Below are positions 1 through 8,375 of a DNA stretch of 64,000 nucleotides, one piece after another; within the stretch, counting starts at the first letter, position 1, and each line of letters starts with the position of its first letter. The DNA lies in NCBI GenBank assembly GCA_032162705.1, contig JAVRON010000020.1, positions 1 to 64,000 on the forward strand. The letters are read 5' to 3'. Position numbers and translations under genes: made by a program. Under the pieces are notes generated by a model. That model was not told where the DNA came from. It was given only the letters and a program-made list of their open reading frames with translations, and ran no database searches. This DNA is from QHXN01 sp032162705. Lineage in GTDB: Bacteria; Acidobacteriota; Blastocatellia; Pyrinomonadales; Pyrinomonadaceae.

Positions 1-48
1 TCCGAGCTTATCATCACGCTCGTCAAGGGCTACGGCGGGGTAGCGTGA
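1..48 (+). CDS. C-terminal end of a secreted-protein paralogue (partial)
   Basis: Reading frame 1 encodes SELIITLVKGYGGVA and then stops at TGA. The end of the next gene encodes AELIIRLIKGY, and the DNA is also close (ccgagcttatcatc shared). I infer that the truncated gene is a tandem paralogue of the gene at 175-1320. Only the last 15 codons are in the window, so nothing else about its function can be seen. Confidence 0.6.
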   Translation, partial: SELIITLVKGYGGVA

Positions 49-49
49 T

Positions 50-156
50 AAGGGATGAGGGATGAGGGATGAGGGATGAATAAGAGATTGATTCATTGAT
101 TCATCGAGCCAATGAATCAATGAATGAATCTTTTCATCCCTCATCCCTCATCCCTT
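50..156. repeat. LIR-1, long inverted repeat of family E
   Basis: The left arm (50-80) is an iterated agggatg/agggatga word and the right arm (133-156) is its reverse complement. A nested second pair uses gattcatt at about 87-103 against aatgaatc at about 111-130. It fills the gap between the two paralogous genes and ends 18 bases before the start codon at 175. An in-frame ATG at 124 lies inside it and is not a credible start. Confidence 0.85.
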
Positions 157-174
157 CCAAAGAGGTGTTCGTCC

Positions 175-1320
175 ATGTCAACTCAGAAGATTCTTAAAAG
201 CAGCAGAGTGTCATTCGTCGCCCTCGCGGCGGTCTGCGCGGCGCTCCTCTTCTCCGCCACAGCGTCGATGCAAGCGAAGAAGCCCATCACCAAGCAGGGG
301 CTGATGAACGCTGTGAAGATCAACGGCCTTTCGACGCAGGAGCTTGTGCAGCAGATCGAGCGGCGCGGCGTCGATTTCGAGATGACCGCCTCGGACGAAT
401 CAGACCTGCGCGGCGTCGGTGCGCGCCCCGAGATCATCGAGGCCGCGCGAGCCAGCTATCATCCCGCAGCGGCGACTCCCGCAGTGGTTCACAACACCAC
501 GCCCGTGCGCCCTCCGAACTCGTCTAACGCGGGGCCCGTCAACGCAAACGTCCCCGACGGGCCGCCGCTCTCGAAGAGCGAGATCGTCACGATGCTTCAG
601 GGCGGCATCAATCCGGCGCGCGTCGAGCAGTTCGTCGAGAAGCGCGGCGTCAACTTTCAGGTGACGCCCGAGATCGCGCGCGAGATCACGGCGGCGGGCG
701 GCAACCGCTCGCTCGTCGGCGCAATCACAGAGAAGTCAACGACCGAGACCGCCTCGACAAATCGCAACGACTCGCCCTTCGCAGGCAACAACGGGACTCC
801 GGCCAACAACGCTCCCGACTATGACGACCTGATCGACCACGCCAACTCGTCAGCCGCCGCCAGCGACTACCCGGGCGCGATTCGCTACGCGCAACAGGCT
901 GCGCAGCTCGACCCGCAGCAGCCGACCGCCTACTCCATCCTCGGCACCATCGCGCTCTACTACAGCCAGAACGTCTCGACCGCCGAACAGGCCATGCGCG
1001 CCGCCATCGAGCGCGGCGGAGCCGCAGCCTTCCACGTCTACCACGACCACGACGGCTCCTTTACCAGCTACTGCGAAGGCTCTTTCTTCGTCACGAAGAC
1101 CGGCGTCAGCTTCAAGGCCAACGATGGCCGCGACACCTTCGACGCCGAGGACTCGAACATCAAGGAGGCGAAGAGCAACGCCTTCATGGGAGCGCAGTAC
1201 GGCGCTTTTCACATCAAGCCCGTGCAGAAGATCAACGGGCGCGACAACTTCAACTTCGCCCCCAACTCGCGGAGCAAGGCCGAGGCCGAGCTTATCATCC
1301 GACTGATTAAAGGCTACTGA
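175..1320 (+). CDS. secreted protein with a duplicated N-terminal module and a TPR-like region
   Basis: About 381 residues, function not recognised. The start at 175 is chosen over ATG 124 because AGAGGTG lies eight bases upstream and 124 falls in an inverted repeat. A signal peptide is visible (hydrophobic VALAAVCAALLFSATA, then MQAKK). Two related stretches follow: one with ELVQQIERRGVDFEMT and one with RVEQFVEKRGVNFQVT, so a roughly 45-residue module has been duplicated. A TPR-like helix pair (about residues 220-290) with YAQQAAQLDPQQPTAYSILG comes next, then a beta-rich C-terminal domain. It probably acts in the periplasm or at the surface. The gene is the second copy of a tandem pair. 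Confidence 0.75.
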   Translation: MSTQKILKSSRVSFVALAAVCAALLFSATASMQAKKPITKQGLMNAVKINGLSTQELVQQIERRGVDFEMTASDESDLRGVGARPEIIEAARASYHPAAATPAVVHNTTPVRPPNSSNAGPVNANVPDGPPLSKSEIVTMLQGGINPARVEQFVEKRGVNFQVTPEIAREITAAGGNRSLVGAITEKSTTETASTNRNDSPFAGNNGTPANNAPDYDDLIDHANSSAAASDYPGAIRYAQQAAQLDPQQPTAYSILGTIALYYSQNVSTAEQAMRAAIERGGAAAFHVYHDHDGSFTSYCEGSFFVTKTGVSFKANDGRDTFDAEDSNIKEAKSNAFMGAQYGAFHIKPVQKINGRDNFNFAPNSRSKAEAELIIRLIKGY

Positions 1321-1332
1321 ACCTCAGAGCAT

Positions 1333-1429
1333 GGGGCGGAAGCCCGACCGTGAGGGAGGGCGTCTTAACATTGTTACCGCGCCCCGGCGGCAGTTGAGAC
1401 GCCCTCCCTCACGGTCGGGCTTCCGCCCC
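1333..1429. repeat. LIR-2, family A inverted repeat, 33-bp perfect arms
   Basis: Positions 1333-1365 are exactly reverse-complementary to 1397-1429, with a 31-base loop. The core word is cggaagcccgaccgtgaggg. Two other copies are LIR-5 and LIR-17. No T-tract follows on either strand, so a plain intrinsic terminator is unlikely. The right arm ends 13 bases before the next start codon. Confidence 0.95.
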
Positions 1430-1442
1430 AAAATTTGAAGCG

Positions 1443-3170
1443 ATGAAAAAACACACACTGCTTGTGGCGGCCAGCGTTCTGCTCCTGGCCGCCTTCTTCT
1501 TTACACACGCGCGCGGAACTGCCGCCGCCGCCTTAGTCCCTCTCTTGCAGAAGTCGCAGGAGGCCGACAAGCAGGCGCAGAAGGGCACGGAGTATCTTAA
1601 CAAGAAGGACTGGCGGCACGCCGTCGAGAGCTTTCAAAAGGCTGTGCGCGCCGACCCGCGACACGTCGAGGCCAACTACGGGCTAGGGCTGGCCTACCTG
1701 AACCTGAAGCAGACGACGGAAGCGCTCACCGCTTTCTCGAACGTCATCGCGACGCGGCCCAACCCGCGTGTGAAGGACTCGCTCGTCGATACAGGCGTCA
1801 TACACTTCACGCTCCAGCACTACAAGGAGGCGGTCGAGGCTCTTGAGCCTGCGCTTCAGCTTGGCGACATCGGCGCGGTCGGTCACTACTTCCTCGGCAA
1901 AGCTTATTCTCAGTTGGGACGCGATGCGGAAGCGCTCGCCTCGCTCCAACGCTCGGCCACGGAGCCGCTGTACGCGCAGGACTCTTTAGTCACCATCGGC
2001 TTTCTGCGCTTAAAGCAGAACCAGCCGAAGGAGGCCATCCCGGCGCTCGAACAGGCCGTCCGACTCAACGCGCAGTACGCGCCCGCGCAGATGTTTTTGG
2101 GGAACGCGTATCTCTCGGCTGGTCGCAACGAGGAGGCGCTCGCCTCTCTGCGCGTCGCTGCCTCGCTCGACCCAAACCAGTTCTTTACGCAGTACGGCCT
2201 CGGCTACGCACACCTCGCGCTGGGACACAACGAGGAAGCGGTCGCCGCCCTTACGGCTGCGCTCCGGCTCCAGCCGCAGTCGCCCGACGCGCTCACGGGC
2301 CTCGGCAACGTCTACACACGCATGAATCGCTATCGCGAGGCCGAGACCGCGTTCAGTCAGGCGCTCTCACTCCGAGCAGACATGCCCGAGGCGCTCTTAG
2401 GCATGTGCGTCTTCTACTACTCGCAGGGGCAGTATCCGAAGCTCGTCTCGACAGCCGAGCAGGCCGCGCGAGTCGCGCCGAAGAGTGCTGCCGCGCAGAC
2501 GATGCTCGGCGCGGCGCTCGCCACGACCGGCGACATGGGGGGCGGCATGCGCGCTGTGCGCGAGGCTCTGAGGCTTGAGCCTGACAACTACTGGCCGCAC
2601 CACGTCCTCGCCTTTATTCTCGTCCGCGATGACAAGCCGCAGGAAGCGCTCGCCGAGGCGCGTGTGGGCGTTCGTCTGGGCCCGAACTACCCCGAGACAC
2701 AGAACCTGCTCGCATACGTCCTCAACCAGGTCGGCCAGCATCAGGAAGCGTTGACGGCCGCGCAGGCCGCCCTCCGACTAAAGCGCGAGCCGGCGGACGA
2801 GGGCTGGGCCTTCTACAATCTCGCGACGGCTCAGGACAAACTGGGCCGACGCGAAGAGGCGCTCGCCTCCTTCAGTGCGTCCATCAAGGCTTACAATCAG
2901 ACGGGGCGTACGCTCGACCCGGACGATCTCTACCTGATGGGCAACGCCTATCTCCGTCTGGAGCAGGACGAGCCAGCCATCAAAGCCTTCCGCCAGGCCA
3001 TCCTCATCCGCCCCAACTTTCCGCAGGCACGCTATAACCTCGGCGTCGCATACTTCGCCACCGGCAACCGCAAGGGCGCGACCGACGAGTACAACGCGCT
3101 CCGCCGCCTCGACCCCGCGCGCGCCACAAAACTCCAGGCCATCATCGGCGGCAAGCCGGGACGAAGGTAA
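1443..3170 (+). CDS. exported tetratricopeptide-repeat protein
   Basis: 575 residues. An N-terminal hydrophobic stretch (LLVAASVLLLAAFFF) looks like a signal peptide or anchor. The rest is a nearly continuous run of about fourteen TPR units of 34 residues, with signatures such as AVRADPRHVEANYGLG, AVRLNAQYAPAQMFLG and AILIRPNFPQARYNLG. TPR arrays bind other proteins, so this is probably a periplasmic scaffold, but the partner cannot be read from the sequence. It ends in a basic tail. The start follows LIR-2 and has only a weak GAAG ribosome site. Confidence 0.85.
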   Translation: MKKHTLLVAASVLLLAAFFFTHARGTAAAALVPLLQKSQEADKQAQKGTEYLNKKDWRHAVESFQKAVRADPRHVEANYGLGLAYLNLKQTTEALTAFSNVIATRPNPRVKDSLVDTGVIHFTLQHYKEAVEALEPALQLGDIGAVGHYFLGKAYSQLGRDAEALASLQRSATEPLYAQDSLVTIGFLRLKQNQPKEAIPALEQAVRLNAQYAPAQMFLGNAYLSAGRNEEALASLRVAASLDPNQFFTQYGLGYAHLALGHNEEAVAALTAALRLQPQSPDALTGLGNVYTRMNRYREAETAFSQALSLRADMPEALLGMCVFYYSQGQYPKLVSTAEQAARVAPKSAAAQTMLGAALATTGDMGGGMRAVREALRLEPDNYWPHHVLAFILVRDDKPQEALAEARVGVRLGPNYPETQNLLAYVLNQVGQHQEALTAAQAALRLKREPADEGWAFYNLATAQDKLGRREEALASFSASIKAYNQTGRTLDPDDLYLMGNAYLRLEQDEPAIKAFRQAILIRPNFPQARYNLGVAYFATGNRKGATDEYNALRRLDPARATKLQAIIGGKPGRR

Positions 3171-3180
3171 GTGTGTGCGG

Positions 3181-3253
3181 GTCAGTCCCGCTTGCGGAAG
3201 CTGCCGTGTCTTCTCATCGTTACAATCCGGCAGCCTCCGCACATGGGACTGAC
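3181..3253. repeat. LIR-3, imperfect inverted repeat
   Basis: The arm at 3181-3206 (gtcagtcccgcttgcggaag...) pairs with 3228-3253, with about four mismatches over 26 bases. It lies in the gap between the TPR gene and the molybdenum hydroxylase operon. There is no T-tract. Confidence 0.7.
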
Positions 3254-3297
3254 TATTCACTCGCACTCAATGGCAAACCGCTTTAGAATCTCTAACG

Positions 3298-3822
3298 ATG
3301 ACGACCAGACAGAAAGCACACATTGATTTCACCCTCAACGGCGAGCCTGTCGAGGTTGCCTTCGCGCCGCACAAGACTCTGCTCGAAGTGCTGCGCGAAG
3401 ACCTCGCCTTGACGGGCACGAAGCACGGCTGCGAGCTGGGCGAGTGCGGCACGTGCGCCGTACTCGTCGATGGCCGAAGCGTTCTCTCCTGTCTCATGCT
3501 CGGACTCGAAGCCGAAGGCCGCCGCGTCGAGACCGTCGAGGGCATGGCCTCGGAAGCAGGTCTACACCCCTTGCAGGAGACCTTCGCCGACACGGGCGCG
3601 GCGCAGTGCGGCTACTGCACGCCCGGCTTCCTCCTCGTCGCCAAAGAACTCCTCGCGCAGAACGCCTCGCCTTCGCGCGACGAGATCAAGGAAGCCCTGA
3701 GCGGCAATCTCTGCCGCTGTACCGGCTACATCAAAATCTACGAAGCGGTCGAGCTTGCCGCCGCACGCATGCGCGGCGAAGAGGCGGAACTCCCGCGAGA
3801 GAGTGTATATGGCTACGAATAA
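3298..3822 (+). CDS. molybdenum hydroxylase small subunit, two [2Fe-2S] clusters (HcrC/CoxS type)
   Basis: 174 residues, the usual length for the separate Fe-S subunit of xanthine dehydrogenase-family enzymes. It passes electrons between the molybdenum and flavin subunits. The plant-type ferredoxin cluster uses C45, C50, C53 and C65 (CELGECGTC, then SC). The all-helical second domain carries C104, C107, C139 and C141 (CGYC and CRC). The stop overlaps the start of the large subunit by 14 bases, so the two are probably translationally coupled. In family terms it resembles the gamma subunit of 4-hydroxybenzoyl-CoA reductase; the substrate is not determined. Confidence 0.93.
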   Translation: MTTRQKAHIDFTLNGEPVEVAFAPHKTLLEVLREDLALTGTKHGCELGECGTCAVLVDGRSVLSCLMLGLEAEGRRVETVEGMASEAGLHPLQETFADTGAAQCGYCTPGFLLVAKELLAQNASPSRDEIKEALSGNLCRCTGYIKIYEAVELAAARMRGEEAELPRESVYGYE

Positions 3823-6337
3823 CGTTCACGGGCAGACAGACGGCAAGCGCGGCGTCAAACGCGACGACGACGGCGCGAAGGCCAACGGCGCAGACGCTCA
3901 GGTCAACGGCCACGAAGCTCAGGTCAATAAAGACTTGAAAGTCGTCGGCAAGCCTTTCCGCAAAGTGGACGCGCGCTCGAAGTGTGTCGGCGCGACGAAG
4001 TTCGCCGACGACATCACGCTGTCGCGCATGCTCTACTGCAAAATCCTTCGCTCACATGTCCCGCACGCGCTTATCAAATCAATCGACACGTCGAAGGCGG
4101 CGGCGCTTCCCGGCGTGTACGCCGTCATCACCGGCAAGGACTTGCCCATCCCTTACGGCATCCTGCCCGTCAGCCAGGACGAGCACCCGCTCTGCACCGA
4201 CAAGGTACGCTTCATCGGCGACCCTGTCGCAGCCGTCGCGGCGATTGACGAGGACACGGCGTTTGATGCGATGAATCTCATCGAGGTCGAGTACGAGCCG
4301 CTGGCTGCAATCGCCGGTATCGAAGAGGCCATCGAGACGAGCGAGCCGCGCATACACGACTACGGCGACTACGGCAACGTTCATAAGAGCGTCCACCTTG
4401 AGTTCGGCGACATGGACGAAGGCTTCCGCGAGGCCGATCTTGTCCGCGAAGATGTCTTCTTCTACGAAGGCAACACGCATCTGCCTTTGGAGCAGCACGC
4501 CGCGGTCGCACACTTCGACTCGGACTGTAAGCTCACACTCTGGTCTTCGACGCAGACGCCGCACTACGTCCATCGCGCGCTCGCCAAGACTTTGCAGATG
4601 ACGCCCGCGCACGTCCGCGTCATCGCCACGCCGAACGGCGGCGGCTTCGGCGGCAAGAGCGATCCCTTCAATCACGAGATCATCGTCTCGAAGCTCTCGA
4701 TGATAACGAAGCGTCCGGTGAAAGTGACGCTGACGCGCGAAGAGGTCTTCTACTGTCACCGCGGTCGTCATCCGGTCTTGATGAAGAGCCGCATCGGCGT
4801 GCGTCGAGACGGCTCGATCACCGCGCTCGACTTCCAATCGTTTTTAGACGGCGGCGCATACGGCTCCTACGGCGTCGCCTCGACCTTCTACACGGGCGCG
4901 CTGCAAACCGTTACATACGAAGTCCCGCGCTACCGCTTCCGCGGCCTGCGCGCCTTCACCAACAAAGCGCCCTGCGGCCCGAAGCGCGGGCACGGAACCC
5001 CGCAGCCGCGCTTCGCCCTCGAAGTTCAACTCGACAAAATCGCCGAAGAGTTGAGCCTCGACCCGGCGGAGCTACGCCTCAAGCATCTGGTTGAACCGGA
5101 CACCGTGACGGCCAACTACCTGCGCATCGGCTCGATAGGACTGGGCAAGTGCATCGAGAAGGTCGTCGCAGGCTCGGACTGGAAGAACAAGTTTCGCAAG
5201 CTCCCAGAGGGTCGCGGCTACGGCCTCGCGTGCAGCTCTTACATCTGCGGCGCGGGCCTCCCCATCTACTGGAACAGCATGCCGCACTCGGGCGTGCAGC
5301 TCCGGCTCGACCGGCAGGGCGGCGTCTGCGTCCAGTGCGGCTCGACAGACATCGGGCAGGGGTCTGACTCTGTGCTTGCCTACGTCGTCGCCGAAATCCT
5401 CGGCATCGACCCCTTCGACATACGCGTCCTGACCGCCGACACGGATTTGACGCCCGTTGACTTGGGGAGCTATTCGAGCCGCGTTACGCTTATGACCGGC
5501 AACGCCGCCATACAGGCCGCCGAGCGCGCACGCGAATTGTTGACGATGGCCGTCGCCGAAAAGCTCTCGGTGCCCGTCGAGAATCTTTCCTTCGCAGACC
5601 GTCGCGTCTTCGATGTTGAGAACCCCGACACAGGCGTCACCTTCTCCGAAGCGGTCGTGCTTGCCGAAAGCAAGTACGGCACCATCGGAACCGTCGGCTC
5701 ATACGTGCCGCCGCGCTCGCCCGGTCGTTTCAAAGGCGCGGGCGTGGGCCCCTCGCCCGCTTATAGCTACTCGGCTGCGGTCGCCGAAGTCGAGGTTGAC
5801 GTGGAGACGGGTATCGTCGTAGTCCCGCGCATCTGGGTCGCACACGACATCGGCAAGTCGATCAACCCGATGCTCGTCTTGGGACAGGTCGAAGGCTCTG
5901 TCTACATGGGACTCGGCGAAGCGCTCATGGAAGAGATGGTCTACCGCGAGAACCGCAACGTCGTACACAAGTTCCCCTCCATGCTCGAATACAAAAGCCC
6001 GACGACTCTGGAGATGTGCGACGTGATTACCTATCTCGTCGAAGACGCAGACCCCAACGGCCCCTTCGGCGCGAAGGAGGTCGGGCAAGGGCCGCTCCTC
6101 CCCGTCATGCCCGCCATCGCCAACGCCGTCTACGACGCTGTCGGCGTACGCATCGACGAAGTACCCATCACGCCCGAAAAAGTCCTCGCCGCACTCCGCG
6201 CCAAACGTCAAGGCAAGGACGCACGCTTCGGCCCCAAAGGCGTGCCCGCAGTCACGTGGCCCGACCCGCTCAAAGTCTTAACGCCCGCCGAAGGCGGCGA
6301 CGGCAAAGAGATGCCGCGCGTGGCTGTGCATTCATAG
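3809..6337 (+). CDS. molybdenum hydroxylase large (catalytic) subunit, HcrA/XdhA type
   Basis: 842 residues from the ATG at 3809. A longer in-frame start at 3755 lies deep inside the small-subunit gene and is rejected. After a hydrophilic leader (about 45 residues, rich in D, N, K) come the Ald_Xan_dh domain (KVDARSKCVGATKFADD) and the Mo-pterin domain, with the glycine motif GGGFGGKSDPF near residue 277 and GQGSDS near 510. Close to the C terminus is GAKEVGQGPL, where Q760 stands at the site usually held by the catalytic glutamate (GE or SEG in relatives). The cofactor is probably molybdopterin cytosine dinucleotide, consistent with the MocA-like gene downstream. Neighbours and subunit types suggest an aromatic acyl-CoA reductase or hydroxylase; the substrate is unknown. 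Confidence 0.92.
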   Translation: MATNNVHGQTDGKRGVKRDDDGAKANGADAQVNGHEAQVNKDLKVVGKPFRKVDARSKCVGATKFADDITLSRMLYCKILRSHVPHALIKSIDTSKAAALPGVYAVITGKDLPIPYGILPVSQDEHPLCTDKVRFIGDPVAAVAAIDEDTAFDAMNLIEVEYEPLAAIAGIEEAIETSEPRIHDYGDYGNVHKSVHLEFGDMDEGFREADLVREDVFFYEGNTHLPLEQHAAVAHFDSDCKLTLWSSTQTPHYVHRALAKTLQMTPAHVRVIATPNGGGFGGKSDPFNHEIIVSKLSMITKRPVKVTLTREEVFYCHRGRHPVLMKSRIGVRRDGSITALDFQSFLDGGAYGSYGVASTFYTGALQTVTYEVPRYRFRGLRAFTNKAPCGPKRGHGTPQPRFALEVQLDKIAEELSLDPAELRLKHLVEPDTVTANYLRIGSIGLGKCIEKVVAGSDWKNKFRKLPEGRGYGLACSSYICGAGLPIYWNSMPHSGVQLRLDRQGGVCVQCGSTDIGQGSDSVLAYVVAEILGIDPFDIRVLTADTDLTPVDLGSYSSRVTLMTGNAAIQAAERARELLTMAVAEKLSVPVENLSFADRRVFDVENPDTGVTFSEAVVLAESKYGTIGTVGSYVPPRSPGRFKGAGVGPSPAYSYSAAVAEVEVDVETGIVVVPRIWVAHDIGKSINPMLVLGQVEGSVYMGLGEALMEEMVYRENRNVVHKFPSMLEYKSPTTLEMCDVITYLVEDADPNGPFGAKEVGQGPLLPVMPAIANAVYDAVGVRIDEVPITPEKVLAALRAKRQGKDARFGPKGVPAVTWPDPLKVLTPAEGGDGKEMPRVAVHS

Positions 6338-6364
6338 AAGCATAAGGATTGAGTTAAGACCAAT

Positions 6365-7357
6365 ATGATGAGACTTCCGAAATTCGCTTACCTCGTGCCG
6401 AAAACAATCGGGGAGGCGGTGAAGATGATGGGCGAGGCTGGAGCGGCGGGGCAGTTCGTCGCGGGCGGGACTGACCTGTATCCGAATATGAAGCGGCGGC
6501 AGCAGACGCCTCGCGTGGTCATCTCGGTCGGGCGCATCCAAGAGTTGCAGAGGATCGAGGGCGACGGACGGACAGGCTTGAAGATCGGCGCGGGCGTGAG
6601 TCTGACGGAGATCATCGAGCACGCAGTCGTCAACCGCGACTATCCGGCGTTGGCGCGTGCGGCGCGACTCATCTCGACGCCAACGCTTCGCAACATGGGG
6701 ACCATCGGCGGGAACCTCCTGCTCGACACGCGTTGTAATTATTACGACCAGAATTACGAGTGGCGCAAAGGCATCAACTTCTGTCTGAAGAAGGACGGCG
6801 ATGTGTGCTGGGTCGCGCCGGGAAGCTCGAAGTGCTGGGCCGTGCAGTCTTCAGACCTCGTGCCGCTGATGGTCGCCGTGGGCGCGAGGCTGCGTCTCGT
6901 CTCGACCGTGGGCGACCGTCTGATCGAGGCGCGCGGCTTCTATAACGACGACGGTATAGACTACCTTCACAAGCGCCCCGAGGAGTTGCTGGCGGAGATT
7001 CAACTGCCGCCCGCCGCAGGGTGGCGCGCGGTCTACAAAAAGCTTCGGCGGCGCGGCGCGTTCGACTTCCCTGTGCTCGGCGTCGCGGCGCGGCTCGACA
7101 TGGAAGAAGACGGGACAGTGAAGGAGGCGCGCGTTATCTTAGGCGGCATCGCGCCCGCGCCGCTCGAAGTCGAGGCAGCGAGGCGCGCGCTCGTCGGCAG
7201 CGTGCTGAACGATGAGAGCATGCGTGCGGCGGCGGAGGCTTGTTACGTGCGCGCACGCCCGCTCGACAACACTGACCACCTGATGAACTACCGCAAGCAG
7301 ATGGCGCGTCCCTTCGTCCTGCGCGCCCTTCAAGAGTTACAGCAATCCTCAGTCTGA
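6365..7357 (+). CDS. molybdenum hydroxylase FAD subunit with an extra four-cysteine [4Fe-4S] loop (HcrB type)
   Basis: 330 residues. The FAD-binding domain shows FVAGGTDLYP (31-40) and RNMGTIGGNLLLDTRC (about 109-124). The CO dehydrogenase flavoprotein C-terminal domain follows. Between them is an insertion with C124, C140, C148 and C157. The 16-8-9 spacing matches, as I recall it, the four ligands of the extra [4Fe-4S] cluster in the beta subunit of 4-hydroxybenzoyl-CoA reductase; ordinary CoxM or XdhB proteins lack it. It is the third gene of the operon, 27 bases after the large subunit. The assignment as an HBCR-like flavoprotein is strong; use of 4-hydroxybenzoyl-CoA is inference. Confidence 0.93.
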   Translation: MMRLPKFAYLVPKTIGEAVKMMGEAGAAGQFVAGGTDLYPNMKRRQQTPRVVISVGRIQELQRIEGDGRTGLKIGAGVSLTEIIEHAVVNRDYPALARAARLISTPTLRNMGTIGGNLLLDTRCNYYDQNYEWRKGINFCLKKDGDVCWVAPGSSKCWAVQSSDLVPLMVAVGARLRLVSTVGDRLIEARGFYNDDGIDYLHKRPEELLAEIQLPPAAGWRAVYKKLRRRGAFDFPVLGVAARLDMEEDGTVKEARVILGGIAPAPLEVEAARRALVGSVLNDESMRAAAEACYVRARPLDNTDHLMNYRKQMARPFVLRALQELQQSSV

Positions 7358-7360
7358 ATC

Positions 7361-7513
7361 AATTCACATGGATGGACAGGATGAACAGGATTTTAGATTT
7401 GGGATTTTAGATTTGGGATTTGGGATTTGGGATTTGATAACTTGAGCTACTCAATCGCAAATCTAAAATCTAAAATTCCCTTATCCTGTTCATCGTGTCC
7501 ATCCATGTGAATT
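7361..7513. repeat. LIR-4, family B outer arms with nested family G words
   Basis: Outer arms 7361-7391 and 7483-7513 (cacatggatggacaggatga...) pair with one or two mismatches. Inside, repeated gatttgggattttag words (7393-7436) face aatctaaaatctaaaat (7460-7476). It fills the gap before the MocA-like gene. The outer arm is nearly the same sequence as in LIR-19, 48 kb away. Confidence 0.92.
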
Positions 7514-7527
7514 ATTCCCTTCCGCTA

Positions 7528-8184
7528 ATGCAAGCCTTCGACGACATCGCAGCCGTTCTCCTCGCCGCCGGGCGGTCGCGGCGCATGGGAGCCTTCAAGC
7601 CGCTGCTGCCGTTCGGGGCGCGCAGTGTCGTCGAGGCTTGCGTCACGAACCTGTACGAAGCAGGAGTCTCTGAAGTCGTCATCGTCGTCGGAGGGCGCGG
7701 CGCATCGGTGCGCGCGGCGCTCGCGGGATTGCCCTACGTGCGCTTTGCCGTCAACGAAGAGACACGGAGCGAGATGGGCGTCTCGTTGGCGCGTGGCATA
7801 GAGGCTTTGCATGAAGACGCCGGGGCGGTGTTGATTGCACTGGTCGATCAGCCGGCGGTGCCGCCCGAAACAGTCAAGAGTCTTATCGAGGCGAGGTGTC
7901 GCACGGGAGCAAGGCTCGTCGTGCCGGAGTGGCGCGGACGCGGCGGCCACCCCGTACTAATTGACTTGGGGTTTCGCGCGGAGCTTTTGAGTTTAAATCC
8001 GGAGAAGGGACTGCGCGGGCTTTTCGACGCGCACCGCGCGGAGGTGCTGCGCGTGCCCGTGGATTCGCCCTTCGTCGTGCGCGACATGGACACGTGGGAG
8101 GATTACGTCGCGCTGCACACGGAGGTCTTCGGCACGCCGCCAATCGAGAGCGAACAAAATCGCGAGCGCTCCGGCGCGTCTTGA
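7528..8184 (+). CDS. mocA: MocA-like molybdenum cofactor nucleotidyltransferase
   Basis: 218 residues. It is a Rossmann-like NTP transferase of the MobA/MocA family, with LLAAGRSRRMG (11-21) as the nucleotide-binding loop, then FKPLLPFG and ALVDQP. Such enzymes attach CMP to molybdopterin for xanthine dehydrogenase-type enzymes, and the gene directly follows the three hydroxylase subunits, so the role fits. A GTG at 7495 would extend the protein but lies in the arm of LIR-4. The ATG at 7528 is used, although it has no clear Shine-Dalgarno sequence. Confidence 0.85.
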   Translation: MQAFDDIAAVLLAAGRSRRMGAFKPLLPFGARSVVEACVTNLYEAGVSEVVIVVGGRGASVRAALAGLPYVRFAVNEETRSEMGVSLARGIEALHEDAGAVLIALVDQPAVPPETVKSLIEARCRTGARLVVPEWRGRGGHPVLIDLGFRAELLSLNPEKGLRGLFDAHRAEVLRVPVDSPFVVRDMDTWEDYVALHTEVFGTPPIESEQNRERSGAS

Positions 8185-8208
8185 GAAAAGGCAAAAGCGG
8201 TGTACAAT
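8181..8208 (+). promoter_or_regulatory. candidate sigma-70 promoter for the thioredoxin-fold gene
   Basis: TTGAGA (8181-8186), a 16-base spacer and TACAAT (8203-8208), each box matching consensus at five of six positions. It overlaps the stop codon of the MocA-like gene and precedes the next start by about 170 bases. There is no experimental support. Confidence 0.45.
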
Positions 8209-8375
8209 CCGCTCTGTTAGCTGACCACGACGGTGTTTTGAATCCAACCATTCGATTTGACCGCTCATCAAACTGTCCGACATGACCGGCCCGCGCACTT
8301 CTTCCGTGCGTCCGCGAAAGAGGTCGAAACACTTCGACCGACGGGAACGCCGGAGCGTGGTAAAAGGAGATGAAA

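Noticed and set aside
50..156. LIR arms read as a CRISPR array
   Set aside because: Units are contiguous or inverted with no spacers of constant length, and there are no cas genes.
124..174. Upstream ATG at 124 for the first full gene
   Set aside because: It is inside an inverted repeat, and the ATG at 175 has a ribosome site and leads directly into a signal peptide.
1333..1429. LIR-2 as an intrinsic terminator
   Set aside because: No T-tract after either arm, and the element stands next to a start codon; compare the real terminator at 8961-8993.
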